Below, in pieces: positions 45,851 through 53,383 of a stretch of DNA of 64,000 bases. The stretch spans positions 62,001 to 126,000 of the forward strand of contig JAHHHH010000010.1 in the NCBI GenBank assembly GCA_019359415.1. Reading direction: 5' to 3'. The number at the start of each line of letters is the position of its first letter. The first letter of the stretch is position 1. The notes beneath the pieces were generated by a model. The model saw only the letters and a list, made by a program, of their open reading frames with translations, did no database searches and was not told the origin of the DNA. A program made the translations under genes and the position numbers. The DNA comes from Iphinoe sp. HA4291-MV1 (GTDB lineage: Bacteria > Cyanobacteriota > Cyanobacteriia > Cyanobacteriales > Nostocaceae).

Positions 45851-47244
45851 TATTGATTAGTAGCGGAAAACTGGCTGATGCGGAAGATGACAAATTCAGC
45901 CGGACGCACAATCGCTACTCCAATTTCCGTGACGACTTGACCTAATTCCCGTAATTCTGGAGGATTGGTTTCGGCATCACATTTCACATAAAATGCTTCC
46001 TGCTGCGTATTGCCAAACAGTGCCCCGTCACGCCAGACGACGGTTAGAAAAGCTGAGACATTGCGAGTAATTTTTTTCCACAGTTCTGGGGTATTTGGCT
46101 CAAAAACAGCCCACTGTGTTCCTTCGTCGATGGATTCTCGCAAAAATAACAGTGTGCGGCGGACGTTGATATATTTCAGGTCTTGGTTATCGTCTCCGCC
46201 AATCGTCCGTGCGCCCCACACTAAAATATTATCATTCAGAACTCGAATACAGTTGACACCTTTGGGGTTCAGTCTATCCTGTTCAGCTTTACTAATCCGC
46301 TGGGTGACATCCAAAGCACCGAGAATTGCTTCATTTGCTGGAGCTTTATACACACCGCGTTCAGTATCTACACGGGCGTAGATCCCAGCTATGTGACCAC
46401 TAGGTGGTACATCCAAGGAGCCATTGCTCACTGGATCGAATACCTTGATCCAAGGAAAATACCAGGCAGCAAGGTCAGTTCTTTTCGGCATTGAACCGGA
46501 ATCGGCAGCAATTTTTGTCAATTTGAGCAGATCGCTCTCACTTTGTGGTCCATCAAGAATTGCAAAGCGATCGCCTGTTTCATTACAATGTATCACCAAT
46601 TTGTCACGAGTGATTTCATCGATTTTTCCCGGCATGGCAACAAGAGCAATTTCATCAATTCTTTCAAACTCATCCAGGGCTTGTTGTAGGTCTTTATCTT
46701 CTTTAATCCGTATGACATAGCAACGGCTACCACCGTTTTTGAAAAATCCATAGACAGCATGAGCTAAAATGTTATGCCCTGAATCAGAGGAAAAGTCACC
46801 GAAGAACTTTTTGAACTGGCTAAAGTTGGTGCATAGTTTAGCCTTACCAACTTCTATTGGTTCAAATTGAGGTTGGTAATCTGCCGTGATCTCTGCCTTA
46901 TCTGCCGGAGATACAGAAAACTTCACTTGTGAAAAGTGCTTTGTCTTATCAGGATCTGCCTTCTCATTTGAGAGAGTGACTGTCATCTTGTCAGCAGGGG
47001 CACCACCTACTCGGATCTCAAATTTTGCATCCGTTTTTACAGGGTAATAGTTCAGTTTGAAGGTGGCTATCTTACCATCGCCTGTACCAATTCTCTCATT
47101 TTTCACAGCAAGCAGGGGCTGATCGAGTATATCTGGCACAATCATCCCGATGAATCCTGCTGTACTAGTGCTAACTCCTGCGATCGCTTTAATTGCTGAC
47201 GGTATTTCCTCAACGTAAACACCAGGCGAAAAATATTGAGGCAT
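45850..47244 (-). CDS. Contractile sheath protein, copy 1
   Basis: A 464-residue tail sheath protein with a strong AAGGAGG before its ATG. N-terminus YFSPGVYVEEIPS, an extra beta domain (about 50-115), then the conserved core: HNILAHAVYGFFKNGGSRCYVIRI, PPSGHIAGIYARVDTERGVYKAPANE, LNPKGVNCIRVLNDNILVWGARTIG, YINVRRTLLFLRESIDEG and CDAETNPPELRELGQVVTEIGVAIVRPAEFVIF. Two sheath types in one locus are usual in Afp/PVC-like systems. Confidence 0.93.
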   Translation of the reverse strand: MPQYFSPGVYVEEIPSAIKAIAGVSTSTAGFIGMIVPDILDQPLLAVKNERIGTGDGKIATFKLNYYPVKTDAKFEIRVGGAPADKMTVTLSNEKADPDKTKHFSQVKFSVSPADKAEITADYQPQFEPIEVGKAKLCTNFSQFKKFFGDFSSDSGHNILAHAVYGFFKNGGSRCYVIRIKEDKDLQQALDEFERIDEIALVAMPGKIDEITRDKLVIHCNETGDRFAILDGPQSESDLLKLTKIAADSGSMPKRTDLAAWYFPWIKVFDPVSNGSLDVPPSGHIAGIYARVDTERGVYKAPANEAILGALDVTQRISKAEQDRLNPKGVNCIRVLNDNILVWGARTIGGDDNQDLKYINVRRTLLFLRESIDEGTQWAVFEPNTPELWKKITRNVSAFLTVVWRDGALFGNTQQEAFYVKCDAETNPPELRELGQVVTEIGVAIVRPAEFVIFRISQFSATNQ

Positions 47245-47519
47245 AACCCCTCCTTTGAAAGAAATGATGTTGGGTGCGTTGCTGAATTTGACTTACAGCT
47301 ATTTTCAGGTAAATGAACCACATCTTTAATTTGTCTCATGCAAAGATGCAAAGAGGAGCACAACAGTGGCTTCTCTTGTGAATTCTTAATAGTTGTCACT
47401 GAAATCAACTTATGCAGTTGATCAAAGGTGATTTATAAAAAAAGTGAAAAATTTAAAGGTCGTCAGCTAACTGCAACAGTTTGCAATTGGGTGCGATACA
47501 GGTTGTAGGAGCAGACTGC
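47245..47519. other. Gap before the sheath genes
   Basis: 275 bp without a gene. It carries a diverged copy of the dispersed repeat seen at 36680-36740 (GCTATTTTCAGGTAAATGAA). It may hold an internal promoter for the sheath and tube genes. Confidence 0.4.
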
Positions 47520-48137
47520 TTAGACCACAGTTCCCGTTAAAGGTACTGGCACGAGATTGAAATCATCAACAGGTGTTTTTTTTCCTGCAGTCAGTGTCAC
47601 TTTTTGGCTAGATATCTCAAACCCATTGAGCAAAACCTGGACGTTAGGCTGACTTGCCACGATGCCGGATAAAATATAGTTGCCCTCCTTGTCAGTAAAA
47701 GTTTGGGTTTCGCTGCCGCGCAGTTGAACTAGAGCGTTATGGATTGCCAGACCATTATCCTTACGCTTAACCTTTCCAACCAATTGTGTAGGAGATAGTT
47801 TGATCTTCGCTTTCAAGTCGAACTCCGGTGGTTTGCCATCTTCGACTTGTTTGACAATGACATTCGCTACAGTCGCTGTACCATAGCGGGTTCCTAGATT
47901 TGGGGCTGAAACATTCAAAGTATACTCCCCAGCTGGCAGATCTATGAAATAGAAGAAGCCATCTTCACGAGTTTGGGTTTGCAGATTGTGTTCCACAACT
48001 TCAACCACCACAACCGCAATGGGCTGATTGGTCACTTCGTCGGTTACAGAACCTGCGATCGCTACTCGGTGACGAGTTTCTTCAAATGCTGCTTTTGGTG
48101 TTGCGGCAACACTACTGAGTGAATTTTCTGTAGCCAT
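47520..48137 (-). CDS. Carboxypeptidase-regulatory-like beta-sandwich protein
   Basis: A 205-residue protein with two Ig-like/CarboxypepD_reg domains. The first (about 25-110) has VAIAGSVTDEVTNQPIAVVVVEV and REDGFFYFIDLPAGEYTLNVSA. The second (about 115-200) has LVGKVKRKDNGLAIHNALVQL and TDKEGNYILSGIVA. No signal peptide. It is sandwiched 6 bp from the DUF4255 gene and upstream of the sheath, so it is probably a structural accessory of the tail end, but its exact role is unknown. Confidence 0.65.
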   Translation of the reverse strand: MATENSLSSVAATPKAAFEETRHRVAIAGSVTDEVTNQPIAVVVVEVVEHNLQTQTREDGFFYFIDLPAGEYTLNVSAPNLGTRYGTATVANVIVKQVEDGKPPEFDLKAKIKLSPTQLVGKVKRKDNGLAIHNALVQLRGSETQTFTDKEGNYILSGIVASQPNVQVLLNGFEISSQKVTLTAGKKTPVDDFNLVPVPLTGTVV

Positions 48138-48143
48138 TTTACA

Positions 48144-48737
48144 TCATCCTGAACCTTGCTTTTGTTCCAATTTAATGGCTGTTTCAGTAACCAAATAAAC
48201 CTCATCTGGTGTAAAGGGTTGAACGGGAATTGTCACCACGTAACTCAAACCAGCTTTCAGCCCTCCTTCAAAAGCAGACCAAAATTCCCAGCCATTCGGA
48301 ATGCGTTCGGGTTGAGAGACCCACGCACGCAATGGTGGCATCGGTGGTACCGAGGGATTGTTTTTGGGATCAAATTCTCCTTGGAGTATCTCTGAGGGCA
48401 AAATGGGATAGCGTAGCAAAGCTTTTAAAAGATTTCCTAAAAGCCAATGCTCATCCGCAACTTCTTTTGTCCAGACAGTGATCATATACGACAAATCCAT
48501 GCGAACAGGATCTCTGGTTTCGCTGCCCATGACCCCATTGCGGGTAAGAAATCTTTCATTACTCCGCAATTCATGGTTTTCGCGGATATCGTAGAGAAAA
48601 AGATTAATTTTTGGCTTCTGTGGCTTGGTTTCCCAGTCTTTATCCGGCATCTCAAATGTGATGTCGGTTTCGGTGGTCTTAATCGGCACTTTCTGAATCA
48701 ACAATTGTTTCAGGGTCTCATCAAGGTCTTGAATCAT
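48144..48737 (-). CDS. DUF4255/Pvc16-like tail terminator protein
   Basis: A 197-residue protein of the DUF4255 (Pvc16 N) family, which caps and terminates the tube and sheath in PVC/Afp-type systems. Family pattern: MIQDLDETLKQLLI, KPKINLFLYDIRENHELRSNE, DPVRMDLSYMITVWT, DEHWLLGNLLKALLRYPILP. GGAG precedes the ATG. It heads the compact structural gene run that continues to the fibres. Confidence 0.88.
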   Translation of the reverse strand: MIQDLDETLKQLLIQKVPIKTTETDITFEMPDKDWETKPQKPKINLFLYDIRENHELRSNERFLTRNGVMGSETRDPVRMDLSYMITVWTKEVADEHWLLGNLLKALLRYPILPSEILQGEFDPKNNPSVPPMPPLRAWVSQPERIPNGWEFWSAFEGGLKAGLSYVVTIPVQPFTPDEVYLVTETAIKLEQKQGSG

Positions 48738-48799
48738 TGGTTGCTCCAGAGTTAATAATTAATGATGATTGAGAAGCTCGCGCTTGGTAGGCAGTTTTG

Positions 48800-48848
48800 G
48801 ATAAGCGCGATCGCCCAAGAAAGACTGCCGGAGGCGATCGCGCTTATC
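48800..48848. terminator. 16-bp perfect inverted repeat between xisI and DUF4255 gene
   Basis: GATAAGCGCGATCGCC (48800-48815) and its exact complement (48833-48848) flank a 17-nt loop. It contains HIP1 octamers. It separates xisHI from the structural operon and could attenuate transcription. No T-tract follows, so termination is uncertain. Confidence 0.45.
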
Positions 48849-48874
48849 TATAAGTAAGAATTATCGAGATCTTT

Positions 48875-49213
48875 TCACGAAATAGCAAATTCTGTATGTT
48901 TTCGTTCTTCGAGTGATTTGAAGCTCAAGACGATATGGTCTTTGGGAATTCCAGCAGCAACTAGCTCACCTGCGATGCCTTCTTCTGTACCATCATGCTG
49001 AATCCAGAGCATGTTATTAATAATATCAATGTGCAATAAAGTTCCGTAGATGCGATAACCATTTTGCCAGCCAGTTTCTACTAAAAGGTAGCGATCGCGC
49101 TGTTGATCAAACACCAATTCGACTTGAACCTGGTCATCATTACCGAGAAAGTCAGCATAGTCCTTGAGGATTTTTTCAACAACATCACGATACTTGGTAG
49201 TCAGTGAATCCAT
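48875..49213 (-). CDS. xisI: XisI family protein, copy 2
   Basis: A 112-residue protein matching XisI, one of the fdxN-element excision controlling factors: YRDVVEKILKDYADF, DQQRDRYLLVETGWQ, HIDIINNMLWIQHDGTEEGIAGELVAAGIPKDHIVLSFKSLEERKHTEFA. It overlaps xisH by 13 bp. XisH/XisI pairs are widespread in cyanobacteria, and their molecular function is not settled. Confidence 0.92.
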   Translation of the reverse strand: MDSLTTKYRDVVEKILKDYADFLGNDDQVQVELVFDQQRDRYLLVETGWQNGYRIYGTLLHIDIINNMLWIQHDGTEEGIAGELVAAGIPKDHIVLSFKSLEERKHTEFAIS

Positions 49214-49620
49214 TGAACGATCGCCTCCTTTGTGGGATCGAAGGTAACTAAACGAATAACGCCATCTTCAATTAAGGTCTGACCTGCTTCTTCTTCAAAG
49301 ACTCTTTTTCGGGTGTCTTCATTTACTGCCAGATACAGTGTATAGTCAGGATAGTAACGTTTCAACAAGCGAGCGTACAGAACGAACTGACCGACGGCTT
49401 CTTCCAGGTCTTTCATATCTGAAGGACGGGTGAAACTCTTGACCTCAATTGCTATCTTTTCGGTTAAGCGTTCGGCTGCTAGCAACTGCTCTGCACCTAA
49501 ATCCACAAACAGGTTTCTTCCACGAGCTAGACGAATCCGCAATGGGTCATGGGTGATTGTCCAGCCATCTTTAATGAGAGCGTTTTTAACCGTGTCGTGA
49601 TAGATGTCTTTGGCAGGCAT
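49201..49620 (-). CDS. xisH: XisH family protein, copy 2
   Basis: A 139-residue XisH protein: MPAKDIYHDTVKNALIKDGW, DPLRIRL, FVDLGAEQLLAAERLTEKIAIEVKSF with an ExK motif like that of PD-(D/E)XK nucleases, and FVLYARLLKRYYPDYTLYLAV. The upstream Asp in FVDLGAE could complete the motif. It was named for its need, with XisI and the recombinase XisF, in fdxN element excision in Anabaena. Here it lies downstream of the DUF4157 gene. Confidence 0.92.
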   Translation of the reverse strand: MPAKDIYHDTVKNALIKDGWTITHDPLRIRLARGRNLFVDLGAEQLLAAERLTEKIAIEVKSFTRPSDMKDLEEAVGQFVLYARLLKRYYPDYTLYLAVNEDTRKRVFEEEAGQTLIEDGVIRLVTFDPTKEAIVQWIH

Positions 49621-50078
49621 AGTGTCTTTATTGTATCGTAGCTGTTATTTGGCTTGGCAAGGATAGCTCACTCTTTTGGTTGTCAAAGCAATTCAGACGC
49701 GATGCGTCTGCGGGGCGCACTCTGTACCATCGCATACTTGAAACTCAAGGCGATCGTTCCTATGTTCCCAAAACCCAATCACAAAGCGAGCGCATTCTTA
49801 ATCACCAAAGCAATTGCCAAGCGATAACTACACTCACGCTGCCCTAACGCACATCTTCTCATACCAATCTGTAGGTTGGGGAGCCACTTGTGGTGGGCGG
49901 GTTTCCCTCCTTTTTGCAAAGTGGCGTTAGAGCGGTAGCGACACCCCACTTTTCCTACGGTATGAAGGCATTAGTTAAAGTAAACCGTAATGTTTCAGGA
50001 ATGTGTGAAGATTGAGTTGTTGGGTTTCATACTTCAACCCAACCGAAGGGCGATCGTACTATATGGTTGGCGATTACA
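49621..50078. repeat. Intergenic region with dispersed GC-rich repeats
   Basis: 458 bp without a gene, between xisH copy 2 and the DUF4157 gene. It contains HIP1-related words (GGCGATCGT), GACGCGATGCGTC near 49691, and a hairpin-rich stretch at 49870-49970 (GTGGGCGGG, CCCTCC, GTGGCGTTAGAGCGGTAGCGACACC). xisHI therefore probably has its own promoter. Confidence 0.45.
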
Positions 50079-52016
50079 CTACCTCATCTCTATGGAGAGC
50101 ACTGGGTTGAGGAACGACCCTGTTCCGATCTGAGCCATGTGCCATGTTTGGGTGCCCACAGCTGTGCCGTACATCTTGAAGAAGAACAGTGGGTCGCCGC
50201 TTGACAGGGTTGTACCTGCATCTCTCCTCACGTAGTTTTCCATCGTAATATAATCTCCTCCATCCTTGGCCACAACTGTTCCCCAGTGATACTCGAATAA
50301 GTCTCTGCCTTGTCCTTGTGCAGCCTGCACTTGCTGTGGTGTGGCCAGGCTCACTGTCGTTATGGCGCTCCCTATTCTCGGATTCATCAATTGATTGATA
50401 TTTAGCTCTTGTATTGCAATACCTATGGCCTGGTCATTTGCTCGACTTCTTCCTAATTGTTCTATTTCTCCCGCTACCAAATCCATAAAATTAGTGTATG
50501 CATCAATGTCATCTTGCACTCGGTTTGCTTTTGAGGCGTTCAGGAACTTGTTTTGGTATTCTGCACTGTACGTCGGCTCTCGTTGCGGCGCCACTTTATC
50601 CAATAACGCTATGGCTTTTTTGTTCGCCTCATTTATCGCTGAACTCCCTGTTACTCCTCTGTTTCCCGACACGAATTGCGCCATTTGGTCACACGCCTGC
50701 GGCGTCGTTACTTCCAAGCCCTCCTGCTTCTGCTGCTTAACAATCGGCTCCACCTTGTACAATTTTTTCGTCTTACCGCTCGTTAGGGCTAGATATTCTC
50801 GACCCTTGCTGAGCAAGACACTACCGTGTAGCAATTTGTTTGCCTCTTGAACCTTTTCTACAGTGGCAAAGAAGATCTTCGCTTCTGGCGTATCCTCAAT
50901 CGCTAGATCGCTATTTTGTGATATCCTCAACGGTACTCGGCCGTTGTATATCAGGTTGACTTCCCCTTCTTGATTAGTCCATCCTCCTGTGTTGTACTCT
51001 TCCTGTCTTACAAAGAATGATTCATCATTTTGAACGTCCTTGCTTCTTAATGTGTCGAACTTCTTCTTTCTCTTGGTGGGATAGTTAGGCGCAGAGGGTA
51101 GGATTGTTGTGTATCGTTGTAGCACCGCGTAATCGGCGCGTCCTTGCGCGATGTCTTTCTTTGTCCTCGTTTTTGCTTGTGCTGAAGTAGTTGAAGACCC
51201 TGGTTGCTCCCGTATCAACTCATCCCCCAGCAAGTACTGTGATCGCTGCACGCCCGTTCCATTCTGCTGCACCACATGCGTCAACTCATGAGCAATCAAC
51301 TCCTGCCCCTCTTGACTCCCAGGATTATATTCCCCCTGTCGAAAAAACACATCCTGCCCCGTCGTGAAAGCACGAGCCTGAATTGATTGATTCAACTGGT
51401 TAGATTGAGCACCCGTGTGAACCTTCACCCCACTAAAATCAGCACCAAACGCCTGCTCCATCGGCTCCCGGATATTATTTGCAAGGGGCACTCCACTACC
51501 TCGCGCCTGTTGAATGCCATCTTCTATACTTGAGTCAACGGTTGTTGCATCACTCGTAGCCATCCGTTGAATATCCGGTTTCATTTGTGCTTTTTCTTCT
51601 TCCTCTGGCTCCATCCGCTGCACTGGCTGTTGACTTGCAGATGAAATATTGCTCACCACTTTTTTCGCTACCCGATCCGCTTCTTGTTCATACCTATCAC
51701 CCACAGCACCAAGGCTGAGTTTAGCTTGAATCTTGGAACGCTCTGTTTGTCGCGCTTGCTGCACCACCTGCTGTACGTAGCGATTTCCGTACTGTCTTTG
51801 CAACTGTAGCAGAACGTGTCTGCTGTGAACAGGGGCGCGATTGAGGATGTCAGCATGGGCTTTTGGCGAGGGAGTGTTGCCAATGCGACTCATTATCTGC
51901 TTGCTTTGGGCTGAGGCGGTACTCTGTTGAGCTAATGATTCTGTTTCCTGCAACCGGGCTTGTTGCAGATGGTGGGACTTGCTTTTGGCAAATGTTTCCT
52001 GCTTTACCTCGCCCAT
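50079..52016 (-). CDS. DUF4157 putative injection-system cargo (toxin-like)
   Basis: A 645-residue protein from the ATG at 52016, which follows a GAGGTG ribosome binding site (an upstream TTG at 52040 is possible). An N-terminal linker has a helix typical of these proteins (LLQLQRQYGNRYVQQV). The DUF4157 domain lies at about 180-255, with VKVHTGAQSNQLNQSIQARA, DVFFRQGEY and the zincin-like HELTH at 243-247. DUF4157 is known as a common leader domain of eCIS cargos. The C-terminal 390 residues are unrecognised but hold QACDQMAQF (Cys442), YHWGTVVAKDG (His577) and TMENY (Asn594), an order compatible with a papain-like Cys-His-Asn triad. Both flanks are xisHI pairs. Confidence 0.75.
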   Translation of the reverse strand: MGEVKQETFAKSKSHHLQQARLQETESLAQQSTASAQSKQIMSRIGNTPSPKAHADILNRAPVHSRHVLLQLQRQYGNRYVQQVVQQARQTERSKIQAKLSLGAVGDRYEQEADRVAKKVVSNISSASQQPVQRMEPEEEEKAQMKPDIQRMATSDATTVDSSIEDGIQQARGSGVPLANNIREPMEQAFGADFSGVKVHTGAQSNQLNQSIQARAFTTGQDVFFRQGEYNPGSQEGQELIAHELTHVVQQNGTGVQRSQYLLGDELIREQPGSSTTSAQAKTRTKKDIAQGRADYAVLQRYTTILPSAPNYPTKRKKKFDTLRSKDVQNDESFFVRQEEYNTGGWTNQEGEVNLIYNGRVPLRISQNSDLAIEDTPEAKIFFATVEKVQEANKLLHGSVLLSKGREYLALTSGKTKKLYKVEPIVKQQKQEGLEVTTPQACDQMAQFVSGNRGVTGSSAINEANKKAIALLDKVAPQREPTYSAEYQNKFLNASKANRVQDDIDAYTNFMDLVAGEIEQLGRSRANDQAIGIAIQELNINQLMNPRIGSAITTVSLATPQQVQAAQGQGRDLFEYHWGTVVAKDGGDYITMENYVRRDAGTTLSSGDPLFFFKMYGTAVGTQTWHMAQIGTGSFLNPVLSIEMR

Positions 52017-52446
52017 AATACACCTCGTTTGTGACAACAACTGAAAAATGCAATGCTAAAACGATTGGGTGAATTCAATGCAATTCAACAACTGCAACAA
52101 TCATGAGTTAGCTTGAGCTAAAACTCTCTATCTAAATAGCTGCTAGTACAATTAACTCATGCAGTCACACAGTTGAGTTAGCGATAAAAATAAAAATTAT
52201 GGCAGCAGATATGCTATTGCTCCTAAAGCGCGATGTAGAAGCCGCCGCTGCGCGATGGCACGAAGTGCCCGCCAAGGGCGATCGCCTAATCTTTGTGTTC
52301 ATCATTCATCTTTGTGCTGAAGCTAAGTACACATCTTAGTTTGATACCTTGTCTTTTCCTGATTTTTCAGCATAATTTCTAATTGACAAAAGCAGTATTA
52401 CCTTAAAATATTCCGAATGGATCATAATCAGAAAAAACCTGGTTTG
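52017..52446. other. Intergenic region between xisI copy 1 and the DUF4157 gene
   Basis: 430 bp without a gene. It holds a GC-rich dispersed repeat (about 52225-52285, with GCCGCCGCTGCGCGATGG and GGGCGATCGCC) and a diverged copy (about 52310-52420) of the sequence seen at 13789-13890. The DUF4157 promoter should be in the first 120 bp. Confidence 0.45.
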
Positions 52447-52782
52447 TCACTCTACAGCGTAAGAAGTAAATTGACGTTTAAACGGGGAATAAAAACCGAT
52501 AACTATATCTGAGGAAGGTATACCTAACTCAACTAACGTCTCGGCAATAAGTTCTTCTGTACCATTATATTGAATCCATATCTTTCCATTTTGGATATCA
52601 AAATGCATTATGGGGCCAAATACTCGCTTGTCACCCTGCCAACCTACATAAGCTAGTTGATAGTGGTCGTTTTCATTGTCAAAGATTAGTTCTGGCTTAA
52701 TAGTATCGGTATTAGAGCTGATTTGTGCATGTTCTGTTAAGATTTGTTTGATGATTTGTCGATAGCGTTCTATTTTATCCAT
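52447..52782 (-). CDS. xisI: XisI family protein, copy 1
   Basis: A 111-residue XisI homologue: MDKIERYRQIIKQILTEHAQ, DNENDHYQLAYVGWQGDKRVFG, HFDIQNGKIWIQYNGTEELIAETLVELGIPSSDIVIGFYSPFKR. It shares the family pattern with copy 2 but is well diverged in sequence. It overlaps xisH copy 1 by 13 bp, exactly as in the other pair. Confidence 0.92.
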   Translation of the reverse strand: MDKIERYRQIIKQILTEHAQISSNTDTIKPELIFDNENDHYQLAYVGWQGDKRVFGPIMHFDIQNGKIWIQYNGTEELIAETLVELGIPSSDIVIGFYSPFKRQFTSYAVE

Positions 52783-53186
52783 TGCCGAATCTCCTCGTTT
52801 TTGGGATCGTAAGTTACTAATTTAACTTGGTGACGTTGAAGCGTGCGTTGGACAAAAGCAAGTTGGAAAAAATCTAAGTAGGTTTCATGTGGAACTGCTA
52901 AGTAGACAATTCGGTCGGGTTCATTTTCCTCCAACGCTTGACAGTAATTAAGGTATTGACCAAGGGCTGTGTGAAATTCATTGATATCAGAACCTGCAAT
53001 AAAACTTTTAATTTCAACCGCGATTTTTTCGGTATCGCGTTCTGCTGCGAGCGCACTTTCTGCTGCTAAATCTATTTGTACTTTAACTGCATCACTAATA
53101 CGAATATATAAAGGATAATTGGTAATTCTCCACCCATCTTTGATTAAGGCATTTTTTACCTGTTGATGGAAAACATCTTTAGCCAT
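52770..53186 (-). CDS. xisH: XisH family protein, copy 1
   Basis: A 138-residue XisH homologue: AKDVFHQQVKNALIKDGWRI, VQIDLAAESALAAERDTEKIAVEIKSF (IDLAAE plus ExK, as in PD-(D/E)XK folds), LGQYLNYCQALEENEPDRIVYLAV, and VKLVTYDPKNEEIRQWI. It lies 197 bp downstream of the AAA+ ATPase gene and upstream of the DUF4157 gene. The two XisH copies are similar but not recent duplicates. Confidence 0.92.
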   Translation of the reverse strand: MAKDVFHQQVKNALIKDGWRITNYPLYIRISDAVKVQIDLAAESALAAERDTEKIAVEIKSFIAGSDINEFHTALGQYLNYCQALEENEPDRIVYLAVPHETYLDFFQLAFVQRTLQRHQVKLVTYDPKNEEIRQWIK

Positions 53187-53383
53187 TAAGTATTTTATTT
53201 ATTTTCATGTATATGAAAGAAAACGAGATTCTGGTAAACAAAATTATACTTCAATGCGGTTGGTGTTAGAGCTAAAAACCTGATGCATGCGTAGGTTGGG
53301 AAGTGTCCTCCCCAACCTACACCTTATCCGTATTACCTTATATCTATTAATAGCTCTCAACAAAATCAACTCATGCATTTTTG

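Noticed and set aside
48875-53186. xisHI as proof that the block excises during development
   Set aside because: XisHI pairs are common in cyanobacteria outside excision elements, and no recombinase is present here. Kept only as a hypothesis.
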